From Gambelia wislizenii (taxonomy: Eukaryota; Chordata; Lepidosauria; Squamata; Crotaphytidae), in NCBI GenBank assembly GCA_030847615.1, contig JAUMIR010000003.1:286310265-286374264 (forward strand): a stretch of 64,000 nucleotides of DNA, written 5' to 3'. The stretch's first letter is position 1. Each line of letters opens with the position of its first letter. The translations under genes and the position numbers were made by a program. The notes under the pieces were generated by a model that did not search any database, was not told the DNA's origin, and saw only the letters and a program-made list of their open reading frames with translations. This document shows, one piece after another, positions 42,015 to 54,126 of this stretch.

Positions 42015-42425
42015 TATTTTTGGAAGGCGATCGCTTCCCAAAAATAGTACTCTATGGTGAACTCGCCACGGGTCAGCGTAAGAGGGGCGCTCCAAAAAAG
42101 CGATACAAGGGCTCCCTGAAACAACATCTCAGGCTCAGCCAAATTGATCACCAACAATGGTCTGCCCTGGCCTCACATCGGGAGGCATGGAGACGCACTG
42201 TCCACAATGCTGCAGCCTTCTTTGAGAACTCACGCTGAGCAAGTCTTGAAGAGAAACGACAATGCAGAAAGAATCACAACCCGGAAACATCACCCAAGGA
42301 GACCTTCTGCTGTGCTTTCTGCAACCAGACTTGCTTATCTTGGATTGGCCTTTTTAGTCATCAGCGCGCTTGCAGAAAGCATGGGATGAGTGCTTCCTGA
42401 ATCTTCATTTGCGAAGAAAAGCCAG
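42015..42425 (+). mobile_element. Zinc-finger LINE, copy C, with target duplication and inverted 5' tip
   Basis: A perfect 11-bp duplication ACTTTCACAGC flanks it (42004-42014 and 42426-42436). The 5' tip 42015-42031 is reversed relative to the body. The body starts near 42028, encoding RFPKIVLYGELATGQRKRGA in the frame 42020-42238, and the zinc-finger tail follows in a second frame. It is closest in form to copies A and B. The perfect duplication and long open stretches indicate a young insertion. Confidence 0.9.
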
Positions 42426-42436
42426 ACTTTCACAGC

Positions 42437-45400
42437 ATTGTTTGGGGCCATTTCACCTCATGAATAATCACAATATAATTATTATATATGATAAATGTGC
42501 TAAGATTATTATGCAGGTACTTCAGGATTCATATTTTCTCAGTGATGGCTTATCATTAGACAGAGCAAGATGGCTTCCTTTGACATTGGACGGTTGGTTA
42601 CAAGGCCAGTGATAGGTTCCCCACTGTTCCCCATAAGCCAGCATGATGCCTGCAGGTACAATGGAAGATGCTGTACCACCCCCACTGTTGAAAAAGATTC
42701 ATTTGTCAGTATGGTCAGTATTTAGACATGGAAATGAGAAGGGCTGCCATCTTGTCCTTTGCCTCAAGCAAAAAAATAAAATAAAATAAAATAAAATCTT
42801 GGGCTGGTTGTGGTATAGAAATGTGGGCTGGTACACACACCCATACATATCACCTCAGTGTCACATAGTAAGAAAATGTGTGAATTGATTGCACAACAAG
42901 CTATGGGATCACTTTAAACAAACAAAAAATTTTATGACTAATCTATGATGGATAATTCACACATGACAGTGATTACTTGACTACAGTAAAAAATGGATAA
43001 AAACATGTATGAAACAGCCCTTTGTTTTTCTAGTTGTCACCTGAGAATCTTTTCTAAGTTGTGTGTCATCATTTAGAAAATTTGTTTTAAATTGCCACTA
43101 ATGACATGAAGATAGTGATAATATAACTGTCCTGGAGAGCCAGGTAACACCACAAAGCTTGGACAGACTTCTTTGGCCAAAAGAGGTACCTGCTTAGGTG
43201 AATGAGTTTTGTCTTGAAATCACTGACTAAGACATATGAGCTGTTTTGGATTCTATCAGAAGGCTGCTATCTCTAAATAAATCTCATTTTCTGTGAGTGG
43301 CAACTGCTCTCCATACACAGTTCTGAAGTGGTTCTGTCTTAACTCTACTGCCCAACGGGAGATGTGGGGAGGAGTGTTAAGATGTGGGATGGGGCATTTT
43401 AGTGAGAGTTAGCTGTTCCGCACCCACAAAAACTCCATCTCAAGCCAACAGAATGCACTTGAACTAGTGGAACTAATCTTTATGTTGTACATTTTGGGAT
43501 ACCAGATTTGTTTCTGTAAACTAATAGATTTTATAACAGCTACCAATGTGCTGTAATTCTAAAACTGCATTGGCCTCCTATACAAAATATTTACTAAGTT
43601 CCAAACCCACCACATGCTTACTGCAGCCAGATATCACAGTTTATTTGAAACAGCATTCCAGTAAATTGGTATATTGGAGCTCAGTGATCTGTGCATAACT
43701 CCTGTGATCACAACCTATGGTTTCTACATATATTCCAGATTTCCTTACAAGTCATTACTGTGGTTTTAATATTTGGTGGCTAAGGTCATTAGAAAACCAC
43801 AGTATCAGTTCTAATTCGTATCATGCCATTGACCTGTATTGTACTCAGCATGACATTTTGCTGGTCACAGAGCCAGCCAATTCATTAGGGTGAGTGAGGC
43901 AGCTGCCTCATATGTTGGTTGGCTAGGAGTAGTAAATTCTGCTCTCCCTAGAAGGGCCCTTGTAGTTGCCTTCCTGCCTTCTGTGCATCTCCCACAAACC
44001 CCACCTCCCTATTTCTCACTGGCCACTTTGTCTTGTGGTATCAACAGTACTGCCTGCCTAATGTTGTGTAAAGCAGTGGTGGGTGCAAAAAGCACCTGTC
44101 ACTGCTTTACACAAAGCAAGCTAGGCCTCAGATGCTGAGCAGTTGTGTAAAGGATCACAGCTAAAGCAGGAAGAGAGGCAGAAGCAATAGTGCTTCTATA
44201 GTCTCAAGGAAAAGTAAAGCAAGGTTTGGGGTGTGGTGAGGTATAGAGGGATGTTCAAGAAAGGGAGTTACAACAGGAATAATGATGGAGGTAGCAATGG
44301 TGGAAGCACTTCTCCAACCTCAAGGGTAGAAAGAGCTCAGGTCATCAGTGGCTAGTGGAAAGAAAAAGAGCAAGTCATCGCTTTGAAATCCCCTGCCCCC
44401 CATTACTGCTTTATTTACTGACAGAATTACTGGATCAAGATGACTGTACTAGTGCCACTGTCATTGATACATAGTCCTTGATCAATAGTCCTATATAACA
44501 TTGACACTGAGGGTGCTTCCAGATGGGGCTTTACTCGTGCATGCAGTCAATCAACAAGCTCTCACAGAATTTGACAAGGTGACTAGACACAAACCCATTC
44601 CACCAATAATCCTCCTGCATTTCTTCACCACTTCTTCTGCCATTTTCACCACAAATCTATTAAGGAACAAAAGGTGAAATGGTTTCCCGGTGCATCTTGA
44701 ATGTAGCTCTAGAAGCCACCCATAGACTTGCATTGCAAGTACTACCCAACAGAACTGGAAAATGCAGTTGCGTAACTGCTGTCATGGGTCTGTTTTGACT
44801 TGCAAGTAAAGGTGCTAAACATTAGTGTGCAAATTTGTTTGTTTGCCAAGTCTAGACCCTGGCTGAGGAACAACTGTAATTTCAGACAGTTCACTGGAGG
44901 CAGAACAACAATTCACCATGTGCAGCATACCATTGTGGTAAGGTGACAAGCAACACTACACTTGGAGAAGTTTCCTCTCTGTCATTCAGCCCCTAAAATT
45001 ACAAGAGCTTTACGCAGGTTTGGATCCAGCATCCCCATGGGCTTTGCATCCATCTTCCTTTTTTTTAAAAAGGACTTGGCTTGAGAGAACTAGATTACAT
45101 TAAGCTTCCCACAACACCATACATTAACACCCCCCTCCATTCTTTAATAGCTTAACTTGTAGTAGGTATGAATCTGGCCAGGATTCTAATGTACCTTATT
45201 CTCTCAGCATTTATCTAACAATGGTATCCTGTGAAACTCTATCCTGGCTGTGAACACATTAAAACGTGCTTTGGCCAGGGAGTGTTGTCATTCATTTCAG
45301 GATGATGCACGAATGCAGTCTGCAAGCTCCAGGAGACTAACACATTGAACAGTTTGTACGTAACCGCAAAGTGATTCATTTAATTAAGCTATTTAAAATG

Positions 45401-47195
45401 CAATACCTTCCCTGAATGATTTTCGCTGAACTTAGCTTTCTGTTTCTACCAGAGAATCAAAGCTTTGTTTCAAAAAGACTTTGCAAGGATGTCCCATATC
45501 TTTTCTGTTTTGAAAGATGTTTGTAGCAATATCTAAATCCACCAATACCAGATAAACACACACAGGATCAAAAGGTGTTGATTCTGAAGGAAACTTATCA
45601 AAGTCTTCTACAGGTGGACACAGAACTTTGTTAGCCTAAGATATAAAGGTTTGATTATTCAGTTATGTTTCAATTAATCCAAGCTTGGATCCAAACTCTT
45701 CAGTTTAATTAAGATGACAAATATTCCTCATACCTCACTGAAGCAAAACACTTCTGAAAATCCTCATGGATTTTAAAAGCCCTTGGGCTAAATATACCAT
45801 AATTGAGTATTAGGTTGGCTTTGTCTTCTTTGAAAAAAGCATTTGAAATGGTGCAAATGCAATATTCAATTGAAAATTAATCTCCCAATACCACCATAGC
45901 TATATTAATATATAGCTATGAGGTGACTACAAAATTTTATATATTAAAACTCATAGTTAACTTTCATTTAATTGTGCTGACCCCATGTCACCATCTTTTG
46001 GTCAGCATATTCCACCAAACAGAAAAAAAAAGTATGTTAACACATGCTCAGACTACTAAATGATTTTTTTTTAAAAAATATATATATATCCAAAATGCAC
46101 CTGTAGCAGAGTCTTTCTTTTCAAAACAACAATTACACCAGCCATGTAAGATTTTCTTTAAAACATTCCTTGAGCTTTCTGAGAAGTAGCCACCTTTTTT
46201 ACAAAAAAACCACAGATTTAGTTTTCTCTATTTTTTAAAAAATGTAAGTCCCCAGAATCCTAAAACCTTTTCTCTTTCATAAAAAGAAAGCATAAACCTG
46301 TACCAGACACAACAAAAATTCCAATTCACACCATTTTATATATTATAATCCAGTAAAATACATTAAATAGTATTGTTTTTTTCAAGTATCTGCCTTTGCC
46401 CTGTCTTTTGATTAAAGCTGGAAGCCTTGACTTGCAGAAGAGTTCTAAAATGATTTCCCCTCCAACATTTCTTCCATTAGATTGGCTGTGAAACAAGCTG
46501 TTCTGTCCTTATACATTAAAAAAAAAAACATAACAGAACTCAAGTTAAGTGTGGTTACAACTCAATCAGTTAGTTCAGTTTTCACACCTGTTGCCTTACC
46601 TCACTTAATAGTGTCTGCACTTGTATAATCCAGGGCCAGCCACTGCCTTGGCTTGTTCTTGCCTTTATGGAGTACAGATTCAATAAAAGAAAAGGGCTCT
46701 GCACCTGCTACATAGCAGCAAGCTGACAAGGTCTGAGAAGTTGAAACAGCTGTTGGGGCAACATGCTGCTACCTGCACTTCCCATGGGTGGTTCAGTCCC
46801 TCCGGACCACCGTTTTCCTCCACAGTTCCACCGTCCTGTCCCTTCCTTTCCTTTCCAACAATGAGGGATTATGGTATTGTCATGCTTCGTGGGGCAAAAA
46901 TTCCATCCATCAGAGGCATTATTAAAGCAGCAAACTGACAAGAGTCCAAGATTTTTAATTCATTAGTCCTGCCAAACCTAAAATACAAACAGACTTGCTT
47001 CATAGGACTGGAATGTTTTCAGCATGACCCAATCAGTGTCTGTGTCTATTCCAGCGAGCTGGAAAAGATAGCCTGACTCCAGTCAGCAAAAATGTCTGTG
47101 GCTCCAATCAGCTTGGGGTGACATTGCCAACTTTGAACCGGCTGTAAGCAAACAAAATGATAGCTGTTGCGGCTGCTCCTATCAGAGCTAACAAC
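42437..47195. other. Mostly single-copy AT-rich DNA, no gene supported
   Basis: An (AAAAT)n run is at about 42767-42797. No repeat was recognised over most of this stretch. Short ORFs at 43890-44138, 44551-44733 and 46708-46941 show no domain. The stretch from about 45250 to 47190 has varied, non-repetitive composition and may include conserved non-coding DNA or an unrecognised non-coding exon. This cannot be tested from one sequence. Confidence 0.45.
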
Positions 47196-47422
47196 TAGAG
47201 GTACAACTGCACTACAGAAATAACCCAGTTTGAAACTGGATTATTTGCCAGGGCTCCTTCCTATGGGATTCTGGGATTTGTAGTTTGGTGAGGCACTGGC
47301 ACTCTTTGACAGAGGAGGCTGAAGACCTTCTCAAACTACAGATCCCAGGATTCCAGCAGAAAGAGCCATGACAAATAATCCAGTTTCAATCTGGATTATC
47401 TGTGTAGTGTGGATCCTCCCTA
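47196..47422. mobile_element. Palindromic hAT-type MITE
   Basis: Left end TAGAGGTACAACTGCACTAC and right end 'gtgtagtgtggatcctccct' are inverted repeats. The arms continue with AACCCAGTTTGAAACTGGAT on the left and 'ccagtttcaatctggatta' on the right. About 227 bp, no ORF. Confidence 0.75.
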
Positions 47423-48321
47423 GGTTGGTTGCTTTTGTCCAGGCTTGGTAGACTTATACAATCCAATAAATGAGATGATAAGCCTACAGCTTTCAAAGAG
47501 ACAGTGATTCTTAGATGTAGTGTATATTAAGAATCTACAAATCTTTCTTTTCCTGCAGGCGTATTTACATAAATATTGGGATTATACTGCTCATGTGGGA
47601 GAAAAGCAACAGGCTTTCTTACAATGCTTACATTTACAACCGTTCTTTTCGTCATTCTTCTAGAACTTTTGTAAATAAATGCATGCTAATTTGCTGCATT
47701 GTCACACACTTTAAAAAAAATAATGGGGTATTTGGATCAAATGGTACACATATTTAAAAAAAACAACACTGCCATTTTTTGTTAATCATGCATCACAGCC
47801 TGAAAGAAAAACACGTTATTCAACACATCATCCATGAATAACACTTCAGTTTAATTTTGCTGTCCGGTGCTTGGCACGTGCTACTTGATTAATCACTAGC
47901 CCTTTAAAAAAAAAATAAATATTCAAAATATTAATAAAGAAGGCAGTTCAGAATTGGTCCAATCATATTTCAAACACTGGATTATCTGTTACAAATTACA
48001 CCATTTCAAACTGATACAGAAAAGCATCAGAAAATCAATTTGACTTTTCCTTTTCTCAGATTCCATAGCAGAGTGGTTCCAGAACCATTCAAAATCTGGA
48101 ATGGTTTCCTGTCTGAGTTTTCTTTCTGCTAGAGAAGGCAATACAGTATAGGCAATAAAGTGTTGCCATACAGGATAAAATATCTCATTTGGTTTGGGTT
48201 TTCTACAAGGTAAAATTGGTAACTTGGTTCTTCTGTTATCCTCCATGGCTTTCTATACCACACATCTAGAATTAGTTTTACAGGCGACTTCCAGGCCTGG
48301 GTCATTGCTATATAGACACTT
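47423..48321. other. No gene recognised
   Basis: AT-rich. The minus-strand frame at 47989-48246 (85 codons, starting MEDNRRTKLPILPC) has no family that I recognise and no transcript signals. Confidence 0.4.
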
Positions 48322-48548
48322 CTGGGTGGGTGGGTGCCTCCAAGTCACCTGTTAACTTATGGTGACCTCAGGAATTTCATAGGGTTTTCATGGAATCCTC
48401 AGAGGTGGTTTTGCCAGTTCCTTCCTCTGAAATATAGCCTACAGCACCTGGGATTCATTGGCAGTCTCCCATCCAAATACTAGCCAGGGCTGATCCTGCT
48501 TAACTTCCAAGACAAATGGGATCTGGCGCCTTTAGGGTATTTAGGCCC
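48322..48548 (-). mobile_element. 5S rRNA-derived SINE, reverse copy
   Basis: On the minus strand it starts GGGCCTAAATACCCTAAAGG, then GGAAGTTAAGCAGGATCAGC and TATTTGGATGGGAGACTGCC, followed by 'aggtgctgtaggctatattt'. This is the same family as 3942-4172, with the same body. The (CA)-type tail is reduced to a GGGTGGGTGGGTG stretch. Confidence 0.85.
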
Positions 48549-49201
48549 TATATACCAACATAGAAACTATCTCAGTTCCTTGAAGACCATATTTTGTCAA
48601 TCACTACAAAAATATTAACCAATGGTGGAGATCTGGGTTGGGACTGTCATATCTGAAAGGATTATGTTGTTCTCTTTACAGTTCTGACATAGATTTGTAG
48701 TTCAGTTTCTTGACTGTGAAAACTAGCTTCTAATTATTTTGTTTCTTGTTATGCATACAGAGACATTATGTTGTAGTTGAGTTTTAAAACATTTGTCTAA
48801 ATGTTAAAATAAATATAATTAAAAAAAAACTCTTCCCATATTAATTCCTACTGTAAGTGCAGCATTACTATCCCACTCCCCTGAGTGGTGTGGCAGGAAG
48901 TTTCAGGAGGAGCTTTACAATGTCATTTTCTATAGGAGGAAATGAAACTGAAGAATTGCGGTGGAAACTGTTGGAAATTGAAAAATGCAACTATTTGCAC
49001 AAGCAAATATGTGCCTACAGGTGGCAATAGAGGTAGAAAAGGCTAGTTAAGGCCTCCTAGAGTGTCCCTTCTCTCCCCTGTGTGATCTATTGCTTCCATG
49101 TGAACAAATATTCTAGGTGTAACTTTTAATGTCCTCCCACTCTTCCTTACCAGCAAACCCCATCCTTATCTGACATGCGATTTCCTTTGTAATTCATTAG
49201 T
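48549..49201. other. No gene recognised
   Basis: Flank of the Ty3 element. The last bases before the LTR are TTCATTAGT; they do not match the bases after the right LTR (TGTATTTTC), so no target duplication is visible. Confidence 0.5.
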
Positions 49202-49550
49202 TGTCATGCCCTCCCCTGGATTCTGGGTATTAGAGTAGAATCCATGGAAGGCCTTGACATGAGTTTGGTTCCTGGACTGATTTCCCTGCTTGGGCCTCTC
49301 AGTCTCTGGAATACAGCCAGCCCGCCTTTAGCCTGGGAATGTTTCTCCTCTTGAGACTTCAAGGCCGTGCCACCTGGGCGCATCTCTCCCCCTCTTCCCC
49401 CTGCATACCGTTCTCACACTGGAAGGGTCTATCTATAGTCTGTGGTTGTGGTAGCTTTAGTTCTAGCTTTTACATGTTTCTGGAACACATTGCCTTGCTC
49501 AATAAAGTAATCTTGTTGAGTTAATGTGAGAGTGTTATTGGTGCATCACA
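49202..49550 (+). repeat. 5' LTR
   Basis: 349 bp, TGTCATGCCC ... GGTGCATCACA. AATAAA at 49501-49506 is followed by a GT-rich stretch (TGTGAGAGTGTTATTGG), which fits the poly(A) signal near the R/U5 end and fixes the orientation as plus. It differs from the right LTR at roughly 13-15 of about 350 positions by eye. The sequence directly after it (GTAAGCCAGAACTC) is where a primer site should be, but I could not match it to a tRNA. Confidence 0.9.
49501..49506 (+). terminator. LTR polyadenylation signal
   Basis: AATAAA in the 5' LTR. The right LTR has the same position changed (AGTAAA in its own orientation). Confidence 0.65.
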
Positions 49551-49603
49551 GTAAGCCAGAACTCACAATCATTCATATTTCCTGCCTGTGCACCGAAGGC
49601 GCG

Positions 49604-50908
49604 ATGTCTGAAGACACGGAGACTGGAACCCAGATGGAGAAAGACCTGGCCACAGGCGATGACCAGGGAGCAGGTTTGCTAGATGCTGGTGCAGGCTTAG
49701 AGGAGGGAGAGCTGAGCCGAGATCACTGGAGGGCTGGGAGGCTGATCCTCCCCCCCCCCCATGGAGCTGGGAGCCAGGCAAGCCCTAGGGATGGGCAGCC
49801 TCACCTTCTCTGAGACACCTATGCATGGAGCAGGAGTGGCCATGGGAGCTATCTGGCTCTGGCTGGATGAAAGAGGTCAGGAAGAGCGGATATCCCTAAG
49901 GTGGGATAGACTCCTGACTGAAGGGTTTCGTGAGCCCGGGGTGAGACTCTCTCGCCCAGAATTGGAGAGAGAGGTGCAGCAGCTGAAGCAACAGATGGAG
50001 ACCATGCAGGCAAGCCTCCTGGAAATCCTACAGAGACTGCCTCAGCCACCTGCAGCCCTGGGGGCCCAGCCACCCCAGGGACCCCAGTTGCCAGCTCCTC
50101 AACGGATGGGGTCTCTGGGGGTGGGGTCCCAGCTCCCACAGGAGGGGTCCCTGCTCTTCCTGATGGAAGCCTGGTCCTGCAGGTTCCCGGTAGTCCAGTA
50201 TCCCCTGTGGTGCTGGCCCAGTTGAGCTGTGGGTGTGACCATGTGGCCTCAAGTATCGGGACCTCAAGGCCACATTTGATGGGGATGCCGCGAATCCTAA
50301 CCCAGGTGATGGGACTCATGTCTCACTGGGGGGAAGAATTCCAGACAGAGGCCGAGAAGGTGCAGTACGTCTCAAACCAGTTGGAGGGAGAGGTGGCACA
50401 ATGGCTGGTGGGGCTCTACGACATGGGGGCTCCAGAGTTAGGAAGCTTCCATGACTTCATGATGGCCCTCAGAGTGCAATTCAAAGACCCACTGAGGATG
50501 ACGCGTGCATGCACAGAACTACAACGTCTACACCAAGGCTAGAGATCTGTGGCCGAATATGCTTCCGAAGTTCGCCACCTGGCCAGCCAGATCCCCAACT
50601 GAACTGAGGCCACCAAGCTGCAGTATTTTCAGGATGGCCTCAACACAGACATCCTGGAGTGGGCCTTAGTTCAAGGGAACCCCGAAACCCTCCTGGGATG
50701 GGTGCGGCTGGCTAGGGAGGTAGAAACCCTGAGGCAGAGCGTGAAGCTGGCCCGGCAGTGTCAGGGACTAGCTGCGAAGCCCAGCGGGACCACAGGGAAG
50801 AAGACCAAGATGGCACGGCCAACTGGAGGCGCATTGGGGGAGTTGGAGAGGGAGCGACGGATGTGGAAGGCCCTGTGCTTGCACTGCGGAAAGGAGGCCA
50901 CCGCATAG
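49604..50908 (+). pseudogene. Ty3 gag, broken
   Basis: The first frame starts MSEDTETGTQMEKDLATGDD at 49604 and runs to 49813. Coding then moves to the 49761-50225 frame, with a coiled-coil-like segment (LEREVQQLKQQMETMQASLL). The 50207-50542 frame holds the capsid-like region (FQTEAEKVQYVSNQLEGEVA and AQWLVGLYDMG). An in-frame TAG ends that segment at 50540-50542, and another stop lies near 50600. The 50702-50908 frame ends within the CCHC knuckle (CLHCGKE). The rest of the knuckle (GHRIAECPEK) is in a different frame. The product would form the particle core; this copy cannot. Confidence 0.85.
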
Positions 50909-51234
50909 CTGAGTGCCCAGAGAAGCAACTCCAGGGCAGCCCCGCTGAAGAGGGGGATAAGAAGGCGGAGGGAAAGCCAGCAACACCAAAGATGCCACTC
51001 AAGCCAAAGTCCAAAATAATGGCACTCACCTTAATCCCTGGCCACACAGCAGGGGAGTCTTCTGAGGAGCCGGATGACAGCGGTCCTCGTCCGATGCTGA
51101 GCCAGTGGGAAACGGATCCAGCCTGCCCTACTAAGTGCCCGAGGGCGGGCTAATCCTGAAGGGCGCCCAAGTGCTGTGGTGAGTGGAGTAAAAGCCCCAT
51201 TTTTTATAAAGACCAGGATAGGGGTTGTAGATAA

Positions 51235-51781
51235 TGGGGTCCCCTGAAAAGTAATGGTGATGGTGGACTGTGGATGCACGCAGGTGCTAATTCACTCCTC
51301 CCTAGTCCGGGAACTCTCAGTCAACACCATAAAGTTGGACAAGCCAGTATGGCTGTTCCAGATGGATGGGGGGATGATGAAGGGGGGCCCCGTGAGATGA
51401 ATGACTGGCCCAGTACAAGTGAAGATGAGAAACCATCAGGAGGAGCTCCAGTTTGTGGTAGCACCAGGCCTAATCCCAGCCACACTGGTAGGTTTGAACT
51501 GGTTGAAATTTCACAACCTCACCATAGACTGGATCAGAGAAACTGTGACTTTTACTGACCCCATGTGTGTGAGGGAACACAGATTGTATGGGGGTATTGA
51601 GGCCTCTCTGGAGTGGGGTCCCCCACAAGGGAATGATCACCAGAGCTTTAAAGTAGCTATGGTGCAGGGGGAAGTGAAAAACCTGCTGGTGGAGTACAAA
51701 CAGTGGCAGTACGTGTTTGAGGAGAAGGAATGCGACATTTTACACACACCCCCAGGCCTTTTGGCTGTGCCGTTGAGATAG
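51235..51781 (+). pseudogene. Ty3 aspartic protease region, degraded
   Basis: The active-site region reads MVDCGCTQVLIHSSLV, with D at 51266-51268. Retropepsins normally have D-S/T-G, and here the middle residue is Cys. A TGA follows at about 51398-51400; the frame 51401-51781 then continues with LIPATLVGLNWLKFHNLTID and runs towards the RT. The last codons (HTPPGLLAVPLR) precede a stop at 51779-51781. Confidence 0.75.
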
Positions 51782-51799
51782 TCTCAGAGGCAGCACTGC

Positions 51800-52514
51800 C
51801 CAAGCCCAAAATGTATTCCATGACCCTGGCGGAGATGGACGCACTCCGGGAGTATATAGATAAGAACCTAGCCCAGATCGTTAAATGCTGTTAGTGTTGT
51901 AAATCAGTACCCTCTCCCATTAATTAATGAAGGATATTTGGACCCATTTGGCCAAAGGAAAAATATTCACCAAGTTGGATTTGTGGGAGGTGTATTATAG
52001 GGTGCAGATCAAGGAAGGGAATGAATGGAAAACTGCTTTTAATTGTCAGTTGGGGGCCTTTGAATTCTGTGTGATGCCCTTTGGGTTAGCGGGAGCTCCT
52101 GGAATTTTCATGAACTTGATTAATTATGTGCTTAGAGAGTTTTTGTAGAAAGTGTATCTGGATGATGTGCTCATCTACTCGGAGGACTATACGTCCCATG
52201 TTAAGTTGATAAATAAAGTGCTTAGTAAACTGGGGGGAAACCATTTGTATGCTAAGTTGTCAAAATGTGAATTCCACCAAACCTGCTTGGATTATTTGGG
52301 GTACCGCATCTCTAGCAGGGGGGTTGAAATGGACCCTGAGAAGGTTAAGGGAGTTCTCGCATGGGAGGCTCCCAGAACCATGAAACAGCTTCAGAGCTTC
52401 CTGGGGTTTGCTAACTTTTATCAATCCTTCATCCCTGACTTTGCTGAGGTTGCCTTACCCCTTACTGTTGAAAACCAAAGGGCTGGGGGGAAAGAAGCAA
52501 ACTGGGAAGGGTAA
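51800..52514 (+). pseudogene. Ty3 reverse transcriptase, with N-terminal deletion
   Basis: RT motifs: FTKLDLWEVYYRVQI (motif A, with D), VMPFGLAGAPGIFM (motif B) and YLDDVLIYS (motif C, 52155-52181). A TAG (52146-52148) lies between B and C. After motif C comes CEFHQTCLDYLGYRISSRGV (thumb region) and FLGFANFYQSFIPDF. Upstream, the sequence between about 51880 and 51927 jumps from a protease/RT linker to the motif-A approach. The fingers region before motif A is therefore largely deleted. The enzyme made cDNA in the ancestral element; this copy is inactive. Confidence 0.85.
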
Positions 52515-52629
52515 GGGTGAAAAGCCTCCCCAAAAGATAGTGTGGACTGACCAATGTCAAATGGCATTTGAAAAGCTGAAAAAGCTCTTCACCTCTGAGC
52601 TCATTCTCAAGCACCCTGACCCTGAATAG

Positions 52630-52990
52630 CCTTTTGTGGTTCAAGTGGACGCCTTGGATGTGGTGATGGGGGGTGTTGTTACAATGGGATGAGGGTGGGG
52701 AACTCAGACCCTGTGCATACCTGTCAAAGAAGTTCAATGAAACCAAACGAAATTGGCCAGTGTGGGAGAAAGAAGCAGGGACTATCAAAATAGCATTAGA
52801 GACCTGGCACCATCTACTAGAAGGATCATCCCAACCTTTCAAGGTTTGGACGGATCATAAAAATTTAGAGACTTTGAACCCTAAGCTTGAACCCTAAGCA
52901 AATTCAGTGGGCCAGCTTCTTTTACCGGTTTAACTTCACGCTGAAGTTTCTTCTGGGAAAAAGGAACTTTTTAGCTGATGCTTTGTCTAG
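52630..52990 (+). pseudogene. Ty3 RNase H region
   Basis: The frame 52673-52897 encodes CAYLSKKFNETKRNWPVWEK and VWTDHKNLETLNPK, typical of the Ty3 RNase H. The first catalytic Asp region (FVVQVDALDVVMGG, 52634-52675) is in another frame. The frame changes again at about 52895, and a segment with LKFLLGKRNFLADALSRLPQ follows. Confidence 0.8.
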
Positions 52991-53309
52991 ACTTCCCCAA
53001 CATGACAGCAAATGGAAGGAGGTGGTGGATACGGTTTTCTCCCCCTCCCACTTGGGGCTTGCAGTCCTCACATGCAACCAGGCCAAACAGCAAGAGGCCT
53101 CCGCCCCTTTTTCCCCTGGGGATCAAGACTTGGGCAGGGCACCTGAAGGGCCACCGCTGCTGGATGCGGCCCTGAGTGTGACCCAGGCCCCAACGTCCCT
53201 GGATCTTCCCTCTCCTCCTCCTAAGGGTGTAAGGGGGGTGGTTGGTGATCTCAAATGGTGGACACCCTTTCTCAGGACCCCTGGTTCCTCTCTTACAAAG
53301 GGGAGGTAG

Positions 53310-54126
53310 TTATGCGGGAGGGGTTGGCTTGGAAGGGGGAATGCATGTATGTTCCTGAGTCCATGAGGACAGCTATCCTTAAGTGGTGCCATGATGTGAA
53401 GAGTGCTGGCTATTTTGGCTATGTAAAAACATTGCACCTGGCCAGAAGGCAATTCTGGTGGCCCCTCATGCATAAAGAGGTAAAGGGGTATGTAAATGGA
53501 TGCCCTGTGTGTGCCACAGCAAAAAGGGTCATGGGGAATCCCCGAGGGTTATTAGTTCCCCTGCCAACCCCAAGGAGACTCTGGGAAATAAGCATAGATT
53601 TCATTGTGGATCTTCCCGAAAGTAATGGTAAAACAGTCATTTGGGTAGTGGTGGATTTGTTTTCCACTTCTTCGTGTGCAAACGCATGCCTACAGCCCAA
53701 CAGCTAGCCAAGATGTTCATACAGCATATCTACAAACTACATAGGGCCCCTACTAAGATTGTCTCGGACCAGGGAGTCCAATTTACCTCTCACTTTTGGA
53801 AAGCCTTCACAAAACTGTTGGGGGTCGAACGGGCCCTGAATAGTAGCCATCATCTCGAGTCGGACGGCAACTCAGAATGAGTGAACATGATTTTGGAACA
53901 ATATTTACACTGTTATATAAACTTCCAACAATCGGACTGGGTGGACCTATTGCCATTTGCTGAGATGGCGTACAACAACCCTGTACACCAAAGCACTGGC
54001 CTCTCCCCTTTTAAAATAGTGTATGGGTGAGAGTTTGATCCTTTACCCCTAGGGGAACTGGACTCTAAAGACCCTGTCCCTTTGATTCAATGGTGTACCC
54101 AAATCAAAGACGCTTGGCCTAAGGCC
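53310..54126 (+). pseudogene. Ty3 integrase, zinc-binding and catalytic core, broken
   Basis: The frame 53255-53707 contains LKWCHDVKSAGYFGYVKTLH and NGCPVCATAKRV (HHCC zinc domain), then ISIDFIVDLPESNGKTVIWV with the first catalytic D. The next frame, 53641-53880, holds TKIVSDQGVQFTSHFW (second D). The third-acidic region follows (VNMILEQYLHCYINFQQ; E in the expected place), but a TGA at about 53878 separates them. Another stop lies at about 54028. The enzyme joins LTR ends to target DNA. Broken in at least three places, so not functional. Confidence 0.85.

Noticed and set aside
41799..42095. Minus-strand gene with a membrane helix
   Set aside because: The frame enters antisense LINE sequence at its start, has no clear splice sites, and its hydrophobic stretch may be chance.
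40730..42425. Tandem duplication of a host gene
   Set aside because: The two similar blocks are independent LINE insertions: copy C has its own target duplication and inverted 5' tip.
47989..48246. Minus-strand ORF starting MEDNRRTKLPILPC
   Set aside because: No recognised family, no supporting signals, and not much longer than expected by chance in this AT-rich stretch.
49849..50319. Minus-strand ORF of 156 codons opposite gag
   Set aside because: It is the shadow of the GC-rich gag coding region; gag features are clear on the plus strand.
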